A stretch of DNA of 57,685 bases from the NCBI GenBank assembly GCA_035765895.1, contig DASTWL010000009.1:1-57685 (forward strand), in the 5' to 3' direction. Every line of letters begins with the position of its first letter. Within the stretch, counting starts at the first letter, position 1. The notes below the pieces were generated by a model, which saw only the letters and a list, made by a program, of their open reading frames with translations, was not told the origin of the DNA and searched no databases. Source of the DNA: Verrucomicrobiia bacterium. Lineage in GTDB: Bacteria; Verrucomicrobiota; Verrucomicrobiia; Limisphaerales; DSYF01. The position numbers and the translations under genes were made by a program. Shown piece by piece: positions 23,301-32,079 of the stretch.

Positions 23301-24172
23301 CCATGACCCGCCTCGACGTCAAAAAAACCTACAAGCTTTGCGTGGGCGGAAAATTCATCCGCAGCGAAAGCGGCAAGTCGCTGCCCGCCACCTCGGCGAA
23401 CGGCGCGTTTCTCGACAATTACGCCTGGGCGTCGCGGAAGGATTTGCGCGATGCCGTGGGGGCCGCGCGCGCCGCGCACGAGGGCTGGGCCAAGTCGAGT
23501 GCGTATCTCAAGGGCCAGATTCTCTATCGCGCGGCCGAAATGATGCAGGGCCGCACGGCGGAGCTGGTTCACGAGCTGTCCCGCGCGCTGAATGTCCCGC
23601 ACGAGGTTTCCGCCCGCGAGGTCACGGCCACGATTGACCGCCTGGTGCATTTCGCCGGCTGGACGGACAAATACCAGCAGGTCTTCGGCAGCGTGAATCC
23701 GGTGGCGACGTCGCATTTCAATTTCACCACGCCCGAGCCCACGGGCGTCGTGGCCGTGCTCGCGCCGGATGAACCCGCGCTGCTCGGGCTGGTTTCGGCG
23801 GTGGCGCCGGTGATTCTCAGCGGCAACACCGCCGTCGTGCTCGCGAGCGAAAAGCATCCGCTGCCCGCGCTGACGCTGGCGGAAATCATCGCCACGAGCG
23901 ATTTGCCGGGCGGCGTAATCAACCTGCTGGCAGGCAAACGCGCCGAACTGGCGCCGCACGTTGCCAGTCACATGGATATCAACGCGGTGGTGGACGCCAC
24001 GGGCGACGCCGCTTTGGGCGCCACACTGCAAGGCGGCACGGCGCTGAACCTCAAGCGCTACGCGGCCCGCGCACTCGCGCCTGAGGAATGGTTCACGGCC
24101 CGGGCCGAGGATCCGTATTGGATTCTCGACACGGTCGAAATGAAGACTGCGTGGCATCCCATCGGCATCTGA
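23297..24172 (+). CDS. Half-length aldehyde dehydrogenase homologue lacking the catalytic half
   Basis: The 291-residue protein covers only the N-terminal, cofactor-binding part of an ALDH: 'YKLCVGGKFIRSESGKSLPA', 'YAWASRKDLRDAVGAARAAH', 'GVVAVLAPDEPALLGLVSAV' and 'SGNTAVVLAS'. It ends shortly after 'LPGGVINLLAGKRAELAPHV'. The catalytic Cys region and the 'ELGGK' Glu motif are absent, and the usual length is about 480. The last 40 residues ('EEWFTARAEDPYWILDTVEM') differ from ALDHs and look like a purposeful end, not a decayed frame. It may be a regulatory or structural partner of the full-length ALDH at 18584. Coupled by ATGA to the upstream gene; a second deoC follows at 24241. Confidence 0.8.
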   Translation: MTMTRLDVKKTYKLCVGGKFIRSESGKSLPATSANGAFLDNYAWASRKDLRDAVGAARAAHEGWAKSSAYLKGQILYRAAEMMQGRTAELVHELSRALNVPHEVSAREVTATIDRLVHFAGWTDKYQQVFGSVNPVATSHFNFTTPEPTGVVAVLAPDEPALLGLVSAVAPVILSGNTAVVLASEKHPLPALTLAEIIATSDLPGGVINLLAGKRAELAPHVASHMDINAVVDATGDAALGATLQGGTALNLKRYAARALAPEEWFTARAEDPYWILDTVEMKTAWHPIGI

Positions 24173-24240
24173 TCCGTTGAACGCGACGTCTGGCGCGTGA
24201 GCCGAAACGACCGCGCGGCGCAGGCCAATTTTCCGTTCCC

Positions 24241-24918
24241 ATGAATCCGAACCTGACTCCCGCTGAACTTGCCCGGCACATCGAACTCACGCCGTTGCGC
24301 GCGGATCTGACGGCCCGGCAGCTCGACCAGCTCTGCGCCGAAGCGCGCGAACATGCCTTTGCCGCGGTGTGCGTGAACACGTCGCGCCTCGAACTCGCCC
24401 GGCATCGGCTCGAAGAATCCACCGTTAAAGTCGCGGCGCTGGTGGCGTTTCCGCTCGGCGCGATGGACGCCGACGTCAAGCGTTACGAGACGGAAATGGC
24501 GGTGGATTTCGGCGCGCAGGAAATTGACGTGGCGCTGAACCTCGGCCGTTTCAAGGACGGTGATGACCCATACGTCCTGCGCGAACTTCGCGACATCGTC
24601 GAGGCGGCCGATGAACGCCCGGTCAAAGTCATCGTCGAGGCCGGCCTGCTGACGCCCGCGGAACGTGACCGGCTGTGCCCGCTCGTCCTCGACGCGGGCG
24701 TGGAATTCATCAAAACCACCAGCGGCTTTGGTGCAGGCGGCACAACGGTGGAGATCGTGAGCTTCTTTCGCGGTGCGCTCGGAGAAAAGTTCGGCATCGT
24801 GGCGAACTGTGCCGCCGGCGACTTTGCCACCGCGGCGGCCTTGCTTGCGGCCGGCGCGACGCGGATTGGCATCGCTTCGGGATTGAAGATCGTCCCGCCG
24901 ACGCCCGCCGCTCAATAA
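24241..24918 (+). CDS. Divergent deoxyribose-phosphate aldolase homologue
   Basis: This 225-residue DeoC-family TIM-barrel has 'LTPLRADLTARQLDQLCAEA', 'VAFPLGAMDADVK', D96 in 'GAQEIDVALNLGRF' and the Schiff-base lysine K158 in 'EFIKTTSGFG'. The second active-site lysine, in 'KPAGGIRT' of the other copy, is not conserved: the equivalent stretch reads 'GIVANCAAGDFATAA'. This lysine tunes the Schiff-base pKa in DeoC, so aldolase activity may be weak or altered. It follows the half-length ALDH by 68 bases on the same strand and its end overlaps the convergent glycosidase gene by seven bases. Confidence 0.85.
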   Translation: MNPNLTPAELARHIELTPLRADLTARQLDQLCAEAREHAFAAVCVNTSRLELARHRLEESTVKVAALVAFPLGAMDADVKRYETEMAVDFGAQEIDVALNLGRFKDGDDPYVLRELRDIVEAADERPVKVIVEAGLLTPAERDRLCPLVLDAGVEFIKTTSGFGAGGTTVEIVSFFRGALGEKFGIVANCAAGDFATAAALLAAGATRIGIASGLKIVPPTPAAQ

Positions 24919-26978
24919 ATCACCACCGGCGCGGTCACGTAGATTTCACCGGCGGTTTTATGCCGGCTGATGTTGTCGAGGAGGAACACGGAATCCCACC
25001 GGACGGGAAAATGAATCCGGCCGTCGTTGGCGCCGCCCCAATGCGCCGCGGCGGGCGTGAGGGCCATCTCCACGTGACGCCAGCCTTGCCAGTGGATGGT
25101 GTCGCCGGTTGCCTGCCACGTCTGTCCAGCAACGTCCACGACGCGCAAACGCGGGCTTGCCCCGCCGCCGTCGCCGCAAATCCAGAACCCAAACGCGCGC
25201 GGTTCGCCGGGGATGACGCGCCCGGTTTCTCCGGTTGGGACAACGCGAAAAAACTTCCACCCGTCGTCACAGGCGTAGGTGATGCGCCACGTCGCGGGCG
25301 TGCGCCCGTCCAGCGGTTGTGGCGCGTTGGTGACGGCGAGCGTCGGCTGCGAAGCGACCTGGGCATCGCCGTCGGGGACGATGCGGCTGCCCGTCAAAAG
25401 GGTTTCCGGTGAAAAGCGAAAACGCCGGACGGGTTGTTCGAACAGCGTAACGCCGGCGTCTTCGAGACGGGCGCCCGCCGTGATTTCACCGGCGCTGTTC
25501 GCGTGGACGCGAAAGGCGAGATGCTTTTCCGCATCGTCCGCTTTGAAAACCACCGGCTGGCTGGCGCCTGCCGGGTCGCCCGCCGGTCCGACCAGTAATC
25601 TCACCAGCCCGGCGAAGGGGGCGTCATCCAGTTTTTCAATTTGCACGGCGAGCCAATCGGCGTCCACCGGAGCCAGGTATGCCCGCAGCGCCCGCGCCGC
25701 CGGGGCGGCGGCCAGTGCGGAGTTCGGGCCGTCGGCGATGAGATATTGCGGTGCATCCGCAATGGTGAATTGCAGGAAACCGTTGGTGGCGGTGAGCGCA
25801 GGTGCCTTGGCTCCGGTATGTTGAACCCGCGTGAAGGAGCCATTGGTCGCCGGCAGCGTGACGGGGTGCGATGTGGCCGATGTGGTCCAGACCGCCAGTC
25901 GCAGTGCGTCACCTTGGGCAAACAGCAGCGCGAAATCATCGGGATTGCCGAGCGCGAGCCGTCTCTTGAATTCATAGCCCCGCAACACCTGCGTCAGGGT
26001 TTGCGCCGCGAGATAAGCCGGTTTGGGTTCATACACCGGCGCGGGGTTCGCGCGGTAGGGAAAGCGGACGGTTCCGAAGTGATGTTCCGGATCGTGCGGG
26101 TTCGTGCCGTCGTCGTGCCAGTCATACCAGATCGAAAGCGGAATGTGCTGGGCGAGATTGTTGAGCCATTGGCGCGGGAGCATTTTGCCCTGCTGGTCGG
26201 CGCCAAAATGAGCCCAGGCGGCGGAGTAACCCCATTCGCCCGAGAGAATGGGAATCGCCTTGCCCGCCGGCGCGTAATGCTGGATGAGTTGGCGCAGGCG
26301 GTGGTAATCGGCCGTGGCGCTCTCTGGCGCCGACTGGCGGTAGGGATGCACCGACACGGCATCCCACCATTGGAGCAGTCCGGCGCGAAAGCACGCTTCG
26401 AGAAAGGGCAGGTCCACCCCGGACGTGGCGGGGCCGATAATGGCCTCCCTTGGTGCGGCGGTCCGGATGGCGTGCGACGTCGCCAGCGCCAGCGCGGTGT
26501 ATTCTTCGACGTTCGCGTGCGGTTTCCAGAAGCCGCCGTTCGGTTCGTTCCAAATTTCCCAGAGGATGCCGTGCCCGGCGAAGTGTCTGGCGGCTGCGGC
26601 GGCCCAACGTGCGAAGGCGGTGCGGCCGGCCTCGGTGCGCACTTCGCCGCCGGTTTCGTAGAGCGGGTTGCCATAATCGAGGATGAACAGCGCACGCAGC
26701 TTGTGCTGGTCCAACGCGGTGAGCAGCCGGTCGTAGGCGGCAAAATCGTAGTGGTCGCGTTCGCGTTCCGTGGCAGCCCAGCTGAAATCCATCCGCACCC
26801 AGCGAAAGCCGGCATCGGCGAGCATTTCCATTTCGCCGGGCCGCGGATCGGTGAAGTGGATGTTGACGCCCAAACCTTCCGGCACCGTGGCCGCGGGCAG
26901 GGCAGGGTGCGGCTGGGCGGCGCCGGCGGCCGCGTTGAGCAGCAGCGGCACGATGAGCAGGGACAGGCGGCGGTTCAT
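24912..26978 (-). CDS. Secreted glycoside hydrolase-like protein (clan A fold)
   Basis: The 688-residue protein has a signal peptide (about 1-21). It opens the barrel with 'LGVNIHFTDPRPGEMEMLADAGFRWVRMD', shown here only in part by those key blocks. The acid/base Glu is in 'EIWNEPNGG' (E145) and the likely nucleophile in 'PILSGEWGYS' (E248). Two Glu residues at the ends of strands 4 and 7 are typical of clan GH-A (GH5, GH39 and similar). The C-terminal 300 residues are beta-rich and may be carbohydrate-binding domains. The start at 26978 is chosen because it places the signal peptide at the N terminus; an in-frame ATG exists at 27017. Probably acts on polysaccharide outside the cytoplasm; the substrate is unknown. 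Confidence 0.8.
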   Translation of the reverse strand: MNRRLSLLIVPLLLNAAAGAAQPHPALPAATVPEGLGVNIHFTDPRPGEMEMLADAGFRWVRMDFSWAATERERDHYDFAAYDRLLTALDQHKLRALFILDYGNPLYETGGEVRTEAGRTAFARWAAAAARHFAGHGILWEIWNEPNGGFWKPHANVEEYTALALATSHAIRTAAPREAIIGPATSGVDLPFLEACFRAGLLQWWDAVSVHPYRQSAPESATADYHRLRQLIQHYAPAGKAIPILSGEWGYSAAWAHFGADQQGKMLPRQWLNNLAQHIPLSIWYDWHDDGTNPHDPEHHFGTVRFPYRANPAPVYEPKPAYLAAQTLTQVLRGYEFKRRLALGNPDDFALLFAQGDALRLAVWTTSATSHPVTLPATNGSFTRVQHTGAKAPALTATNGFLQFTIADAPQYLIADGPNSALAAAPAARALRAYLAPVDADWLAVQIEKLDDAPFAGLVRLLVGPAGDPAGASQPVVFKADDAEKHLAFRVHANSAGEITAGARLEDAGVTLFEQPVRRFRFSPETLLTGSRIVPDGDAQVASQPTLAVTNAPQPLDGRTPATWRITYACDDGWKFFRVVPTGETGRVIPGEPRAFGFWICGDGGGASPRLRVVDVAGQTWQATGDTIHWQGWRHVEMALTPAAAHWGGANDGRIHFPVRWDSVFLLDNISRHKTAGEIYVTAPVVIY

Positions 26979-27129
26979 GACATCGTTATAGCGGCGCCGG
27001 GCAACGGAGGAAGCCATTTCGCGGTCATCGGCGGCGCCCGCGAATGCGGCTTGTGCGCGCGGGCCGGTTTCCTATGCTGCGCTGGCCGGCTGAATCGACC
27101 ACCGGCACAACCTCAATCCGGATTGTGTT

Positions 27130-27957
27130 ATGACCAATGAACTAGCCGTGCTGCAACAGGCCAAGGAGAAGATTGTTCAGATGAGCATCGAGTTTGGGCC
27201 GAAGGTCGTTACGGCCATCCTCATTCTCGTGGCGGGCTTTTTTGTGGCGCGCTGGGTGGTTGGCGTCGTGAGCCGGTGGTTGAGCAGACTCGAAATGGAA
27301 CCACCGGTGCGCGACCTGCTCCTGCGGGTGCTGTGGGTGGTTGTGATGGGATTGTTCGCCGTCATGGCATTGCAGAATCTCGGCGTCCAACTGCTGCCGC
27401 TCATTGCCGGACTCGGCGTCGCCGGGGCGGGCATCGCGCTGGCCATGCAAGGCGTGCTCGGCAACCTGGCCGCCGGGCTGACCATCATTTTCACCAAGCC
27501 GTTCCGCGTCGGCGAATACGTTTCGATTGTGGGCGTCGAGGGACGCGTCGAGGCGATTCAACTTTTTTCGACCAAGCTCAGTCACACGGACCTGTCGCTG
27601 GTGGTGATTCCCAACCGCAAGATCGTGGGCGAGATCATGCACAACTACGGCAGGATCCGGCAGCTCAACGTGACCGTGGGCGTGGCTTACAACACCGACC
27701 TCAACGCGGCGCTCGCCGTCGTGGCCGATGTGCTGCAACAGAACCCGCGCGTGCTCAAGGAACCGGCGCCCGTGATCCGCGTCGTGACCCTTGCCGACTC
27801 ATCGATCAACATCCAGGTTGGTCCGTGGGTGAATGTGCCGGATTACATTGCCGCCGGGGGCGAGGTGAACAAGGCCATCGTCGAGGCATTCCGGATGCGC
27901 AGCATCGCGATTCCCTTCCCGCAACGCGAAGTGCGGCTGTTGAATCCGGCCGCCTGA
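27130..27957 (+). CDS. mscS: Small-conductance mechanosensitive channel (MscS family)
   Basis: The 275-residue protein has three N-terminal membrane helices. The pore-lining third helix ends in 'GLGVAGAGIALAMQGVLGNL', with the alternating Gly/Ala pattern of MscS TM3. The beta domain 'GVEGRVEAIQLFSTKL' and 'VVIPNRKIVGEIMHNYG' follows, then the alpha/beta cytoplasmic domain. Length is close to E. coli MscS (286). It opens under membrane tension and protects against osmotic downshock. thiE begins 17 bases downstream on the same strand, without obvious functional link. Confidence 0.92.
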   Translation: MTNELAVLQQAKEKIVQMSIEFGPKVVTAILILVAGFFVARWVVGVVSRWLSRLEMEPPVRDLLLRVLWVVVMGLFAVMALQNLGVQLLPLIAGLGVAGAGIALAMQGVLGNLAAGLTIIFTKPFRVGEYVSIVGVEGRVEAIQLFSTKLSHTDLSLVVIPNRKIVGEIMHNYGRIRQLNVTVGVAYNTDLNAALAVVADVLQQNPRVLKEPAPVIRVVTLADSSINIQVGPWVNVPDYIAAGGEVNKAIVEAFRMRSIAIPFPQREVRLLNPAA

Positions 27958-27974
27958 ACCGTCCGCTTGCGCCC

Positions 27975-28619
27975 ATGAAACCGCTTGCCGACTGCCGGCT
28001 TTACACGTTTGTGGACACGGCCTACCTGCACGGGCGCGATCCGGCAGGGGTGGCGCAGCAGCTGTGCGACGGCGGCTCGGACGTCATCCAGTTGCGCGCC
28101 AAGAATGCGCCGCCCGCAGATGTGCGCCGCATAGCCGGAGCCATTCATTCCATCACGCAACGGGCCGGCGTCTGGTTCGTCGTGAATGATCACCTCGACG
28201 TGGCGCGTGAAGTCGGGGCGGAGATTTGTCATCTGGGGCAGGAGGATTTTTTCGACACGGGGCACCGGCATGTGGATGAAATCCGGGGTCCGCAATCCAC
28301 AACCCGGATTGGGCTTTCGACGCACGCCCCGGTGCAATGTGAACGCGCCGTGGCCGCGGGCGCGGATTACGTGGCCATCGGTCCGGTGTATCCGACGGGA
28401 ACCAAACCCACCGCCAAACCGGTGACGCTCCATTACGTGCGCTGGGCGGCTCGGCATGTGAACATTCCGTGGTTCGCCATTGGCGGCATCAATCTCAGCA
28501 CTCTGGATGCCGTGCTGGCGGCGGGGGCGCGGCGCGTTTGTGTGGTCTCGGCGATTCTCAACGCACCAGATATTGCGGCGGAGTGCCGGAAGTTTCGGGC
28601 GAGGATGGGCGACACATGA
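27975..28619 (+). CDS. thiE: Thiamine-phosphate synthase
   Basis: The 214-residue TIM-barrel couples the thiazole and pyrimidine phosphates to form thiamine monophosphate. Motifs include 'VIQLRAKNAPPADV', 'FVVNDHLDVAREVGA', 'ICHLGQEDF', 'YVAIGPVYPTGTKPTAK' and 'AIGGINLSTLDAVLAAGA'; the VNDH and GPVxxTxTK blocks carry the pyrophosphate and Mg binding residues. The ATG at 27975 lies 15 bases after the mscS stop. The other thi genes and a TPP riboswitch are not in the window. Confidence 0.92.
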   Translation: MKPLADCRLYTFVDTAYLHGRDPAGVAQQLCDGGSDVIQLRAKNAPPADVRRIAGAIHSITQRAGVWFVVNDHLDVAREVGAEICHLGQEDFFDTGHRHVDEIRGPQSTTRIGLSTHAPVQCERAVAAGADYVAIGPVYPTGTKPTAKPVTLHYVRWAARHVNIPWFAIGGINLSTLDAVLAAGARRVCVVSAILNAPDIAAECRKFRARMGDT

Positions 28620-28629
28620 TGCACATTCC

Positions 28630-28770
28630 GTGAAAAGGAATTTTCAAATCCTGATCTTTGTTATTTTGACGCTGGTTGTTACAGCAGTGCTGTTCTGGCT
28701 AGTTTGGGAGCCTACGAACGAGGACCCCGACACTACCGGCAAATACAAGCGCCAGACGATTAGTCCTTAG
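28630..28770 (+). CDS. Possible 46-residue single-pass membrane peptide
   Basis: From a GTG at 28630 the frame reads 'VKRNFQILIFVILTLVVTAV', then 'LFWLVWEP' and a polar tail 'NEDPDTTGKYKRQTISP'. The basic start, one membrane helix and acidic/basic tail are the form of a small inner-membrane protein, and the region is otherwise empty. There is no clear ribosome site and no family is recognised, so this is tentative. Confidence 0.4.
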   Translation: MKRNFQILIFVILTLVVTAVLFWLVWEPTNEDPDTTGKYKRQTISP

Positions 28771-28862
28771 TTTTGACGCCCCGCACGCAACACCTTTCGC
28801 TTTCCAGTCGCCCCGTCTTTTTTTAGCTTCGCGCCTTTGCAACTCGATTTGGATTATTACTC

Positions 28863-29762
28863 ATGAGCGTATTGATTGTTGGTTCGACGGCCCTGGATTC
28901 GATCAAAACCCCGAAGGCATCCAATCCACGGCTGCTGGGCGGCTCCGCCAGCCACGCGGCGGTGGCGGCGAGCTTTTTCAGCGACGTCAGTCTGGTGGGC
29001 GTGGTGGGCGAGGATTTTCCCCGCAAATACACGACGCTCTACAAGCGACACGGCCTGGACCTGGCGGGTTTGCAGGTGAAACCCGGCAAGACGTTTCACT
29101 GGGCGGGCGAATACGAGCTGAACATGAACCGGCGGCGGACGCTGGCCACGGAGCTGGGCGTTTTTGAAACCTTTTCGCCCGACCTGCCGGACGAATACCG
29201 CACCGCGCCGTTTGTGCTGCTCGCGAACATCGCGCCGGCCCTGCAACATCATGTGCTCAACCAAATGCGCCGTCCGCGATTCATCGCCGCGGACACGATG
29301 GATCTCTGGCTGAACATCGCGCTGTCGGACCTGCTGCGGCTGCTCAAGCGGGTGGACCTGTTCGTCCTGAACGACAGCGAGGCCCAGCAGCTGGTGAAGG
29401 AGGACAATGTCGTGGCGGCGTTGCCGAAATTGCACAAGCTCGGGCCGAAATACGTCATCATCAAAAAAGGCGAGCACGGCTCGATTCTCTCCGGGCCCGG
29501 CGGCCTCTTCATTGCCCCGGCCTATCCGCTGAAGAAAGTGGTGGATCCCACCGGGGCGGGGGACTCGTTTGTCGGGGGCTTGATGGGCTATCTGGCCGGC
29601 TCCAAGGGGCCGATCGAAACAAACCTGCGGCGCGCCATGGTTTATGGCAGCGTCACCGCCTCGTTCTGCTGCGAAGGGTTCGGGCTGACGCGGACCACGC
29701 GCACGACGCGGGCAGACATCGAGAAGCGGGTGAAGGAGCTGGTCCGCCTGGCGAGCGTCTGA
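28863..29762 (+). CDS. PfkB-family carbohydrate kinase
   Basis: The 299-residue protein carries the C-terminal PfkB signature 'DPTGAGDSFVGGLMGYLAGS' with the catalytic Asp in GAGD, and an N-terminal 'LLGGSASHAAVAASFF' substrate-side motif. This ribokinase-like family phosphorylates sugars or nucleosides with ATP. The specificity is not readable here; related verrucomicrobial and bacteroidetal proteins are annotated as sugar or adenosine kinases. It is convergent with rnc, 12 bases apart. Confidence 0.88.
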   Translation: MSVLIVGSTALDSIKTPKASNPRLLGGSASHAAVAASFFSDVSLVGVVGEDFPRKYTTLYKRHGLDLAGLQVKPGKTFHWAGEYELNMNRRRTLATELGVFETFSPDLPDEYRTAPFVLLANIAPALQHHVLNQMRRPRFIAADTMDLWLNIALSDLLRLLKRVDLFVLNDSEAQQLVKEDNVVAALPKLHKLGPKYVIIKKGEHGSILSGPGGLFIAPAYPLKKVVDPTGAGDSFVGGLMGYLAGSKGPIETNLRRAMVYGSVTASFCCEGFGLTRTTRTTRADIEKRVKELVRLASV

Positions 29763-29774
29763 GCCGTGCGCGGC

Positions 29775-30488
29775 TCAAGCGGCGGCGCCGCCTGATTTTT
29801 GCTGTGCGACCAGCAGGCGAAACGCTGTCAGGGCGGCGGCGCTCTCCGCTTCCTTCTTGCTCTTGCCCGTGCCACGGGCCAGTTCCCGGCCGCCGTGCAG
29901 CACGGTGCATTCAAAGACGCGGTCGTGATCGGGTCCGCTGGCGGAGACGAGCTGGTATTGCGGCGCCTCGGCGGACGTGGCTTGCAGGAGTTCTTGCAAC
30001 TCGCCCTTCGGGTTGTCGATGACCGGCAGCGACGCGAGATCCGACACGTAGGCCGCAAACTCGGCCAGCACAAAGGCGCGGGCGGCTTCAATCCCGCCAT
30101 CCAGAAACAGGGCGCCCACGACGGCCTCGAAGGCGTCGGCCATGGCCGAGGCCCGGTGGCGTCCGCCCGTTTGCTCCTCGCCGCGGCTCAACCGGATGTG
30201 CTCATGCAGGCCGAGGGCGCGGCCGTGTTGGGCCAGCTGGCGGCGGTTGACCAGGGTGGCGCGGGCCTTGGTAAGCGGGCCTTCGCCGTAATTCGGAAAT
30301 TTCTCGTAGAGCGAGTGGGTCAGAATAAGCTGCAACACCGCGTCGCCCAAAAACTCCAGCCGTTGGTTGGTCTGAATATGCGAACCGGCTTCGTGCGCGA
30401 CGCTGGGATGGGTGAGCGCCAGGGCGAGCAATTCCACGCTCCGAAACGTGTAGCCGAGCCGGGTCTGGAGTGCGCTCAGATCAGACAT
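29775..30488 (-). CDS. rnc: Ribonuclease III
   Basis: The 237-residue double-strand-specific RNase has the signature 'NQRLEFLGDAVLQLILT' (near residues 41-57) with catalytic acidic residues, the second acidic cluster in 'ADAFEAVVGALFLDGG', and a C-terminal dsRNA-binding domain ('NPKGELQELLQATSAEAPQY', 'GKSKKEAESAAALTAF'). It processes rRNA and structured transcripts. Length is normal. The ATG at 30488 is well supported. Confidence 0.95.
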   Translation of the reverse strand: MSDLSALQTRLGYTFRSVELLALALTHPSVAHEAGSHIQTNQRLEFLGDAVLQLILTHSLYEKFPNYGEGPLTKARATLVNRRQLAQHGRALGLHEHIRLSRGEEQTGGRHRASAMADAFEAVVGALFLDGGIEAARAFVLAEFAAYVSDLASLPVIDNPKGELQELLQATSAEAPQYQLVSASGPDHDRVFECTVLHGGRELARGTGKSKKEAESAAALTAFRLLVAQQKSGGAAA

Positions 30489-30561
30489 GCGTCGCTATTG
30501 GAAAACATTCAACCGCCTCCATGCAACCCCGAACATCCCGTCAGGGCGCGGCCGGCGGAGT

Positions 30562-31188
30562 TCACGCCGTTCTGGATTCATCAGCCGGTGTGGAGTTTTC
30601 CGCCACGACGGTTTCCGGGCCGACCTGTGGTAGCGTGCGCGGCTCCGGCTCAACCGTCTGGCTGCCGGTGTCGGTGGGGGGCGTGAAGCCATATTCCAGC
30701 AGGTGGGCCACATCCCGCTGCACCTGCTCGAGCTGGTTCAATTGCAGATCAGGGTCGGCAATGGTGAACACGTCACCGGTTTTCGGGTGTTCGTAAACAA
30801 AGATGCGCTGTCCCTCACGCTTGAACTGCTCTTTGATTTTCAACAGGCGCTTGCGTTCCAGCATCACGGCGAGGATGTAGGCGGCGGGTGCGTGGGCTGG
30901 ATCGTTCTGCGCGATGAGCTTGCGCAGGAGGCTTTCGGCATTTTCCTTGGGCACCACTTCCGTGGGCGGGGGCGGCGCCTCGTAAGTGCCCTGCCAGTGC
31001 GAGATGAATCCCTTGCGTTCCCGGACGTCCGTGCCGAAGTCGCGCTGCCAGCAGGCCTCGCACAGATCGTGGCGGCGGAACTCGGCATGCTCCTCAAACA
31101 GCACGGTGTGATAATTCTGCTTGTCGGCAAACGGTTGGGCGCACGCCGTGCAGGCGTGGGCGCGGGACTGGATGTTCCACTCGTTCAT
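30562..31188 (-). CDS. Conserved hypothetical protein with N-terminal cysteine (zinc) motif
   Basis: The 208-residue soluble protein has paired cysteines at the N terminus: 'CTACAQPF' near residue 13 and 'HDLCEACWQRDF' near 40, likely one zinc site. It then has a helical region with 'AESLLRKLIAQNDPAHAPAA' and 'ILAVMLERKRLLKIKEQ' and the strand-rich 'IFVYEHPKTGDVFTIADPDL'. I recognise this only as a protein of the type often seen next to rnc in verrucomicrobia and cannot name a function. It is on the same strand as rnc, 73 bases upstream. Confidence 0.75.
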   Translation of the reverse strand: MNEWNIQSRAHACTACAQPFADKQNYHTVLFEEHAEFRRHDLCEACWQRDFGTDVRERKGFISHWQGTYEAPPPPTEVVPKENAESLLRKLIAQNDPAHAPAAYILAVMLERKRLLKIKEQFKREGQRIFVYEHPKTGDVFTIADPDLQLNQLEQVQRDVAHLLEYGFTPPTDTGSQTVEPEPRTLPQVGPETVVAENSTPADESRTA

Positions 31189-31274
31189 GAATTCAGATCA
31201 GGCCACTGGACCGGCTTTGATTATCGCGAAGGGCGCAGGGGCGGCAACCCTCAATTCTGCGGGCCATGTCCGCG

Positions 31275-32075
31275 TCAAGGCAGTTGCTCCACCGTGAAGA
31301 ACAACGCTGGATACGTGGCCGGCATCGTGTAGGCCAGCGGACCGGTGTTCGCGGCCGTCACGTCGGTGACGATGGCAAAGGGCGCCGTGAGGCTGGTGGC
31401 GGCGTAGAGCCTGTATTTCTCGCCGGCCACGGCGTTCCACGACAGTTCCACGCCAGTCGTTTTGCGAATGCCGGTCACCGCGAACACGGCCGGCAGATTC
31501 TGGCTGCCGCCGCTGTTGCTGGCGAAATTCCAGAAGCCGTTGAAATACTCCCGCGGCAAACCACTGCCCGGCCGGACCTGCACGTAGCGCCAGCTTGTGA
31601 CCTCGGTGAGCAGCGACACCTGCTCAATCGGCCGGCGGTTCCCGCCTCCGGCGCCCTGTTCGCTGATTTGGGTGACGAGCAGGTTGGTCAGGTTCAAACG
31701 CAACAGGCTGGCGCCGGTGCCGTTGGTGTTCGCCAGATCGAGAACCCCATACTTGATCCGGGTGCCGGCGGCGCAATTCGTGGCCAGCGTGATCGAGGAC
31801 GCATCCAGGAATTTTATGAGTTGCAGCGGCCACTGTTCGGCCCGGGCGGCTCCGCTCAACGGCGAATTCGTGGCGTGGAGGCCCGAGGAGGTGATCTGGA
31901 TGCCGTCAATCCAGCCGGTATGATTTGTCTCCGACGCCTCGCCCGTCACGCGGTCCAGTTGCAGGAAGCCCGCCCAATCCGCACGGGCAGCGTGGGGCAC
32001 GGTCGCTGTGGCCAGCCCCGACAGCAGCCCTGCCATACGGAGCCATTTGCGCCAGAAACGATTCACGCTTCGCAT
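31275..32075 (-). CDS. Secreted Hcp-like protein with C-terminal fibronectin-like extension
   Basis: The 266-residue protein starts with a signal peptide (about 1-32, ending 'PHAARA'). It contains an Hcp-type beta-barrel: 'FLQLDRVTGEASETNHTGWI', 'IKFLDASSITLATNCAAGT', 'GNRRPIEQVSL'. The last 80 residues ('TGVELSWNAVAGEKYRLYAA') resemble a fibronectin type III or similar beta domain. Hcp forms the inner tube of type VI secretion, where it has no signal peptide; here export through Sec is expected instead. It lies four bases downstream of the other Hcp-like gene on the same strand. Starts at 32117 and 32036 are alternatives. Confidence 0.78.
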   Translation of the reverse strand: MRSVNRFWRKWLRMAGLLSGLATATVPHAARADWAGFLQLDRVTGEASETNHTGWIDGIQITSSGLHATNSPLSGAARAEQWPLQLIKFLDASSITLATNCAAGTRIKYGVLDLANTNGTGASLLRLNLTNLLVTQISEQGAGGGNRRPIEQVSLLTEVTSWRYVQVRPGSGLPREYFNGFWNFASNSGGSQNLPAVFAVTGIRKTTGVELSWNAVAGEKYRLYAATSLTAPFAIVTDVTAANTGPLAYTMPATYPALFFTVEQLP

Positions 32076-32079
32076 CCGT

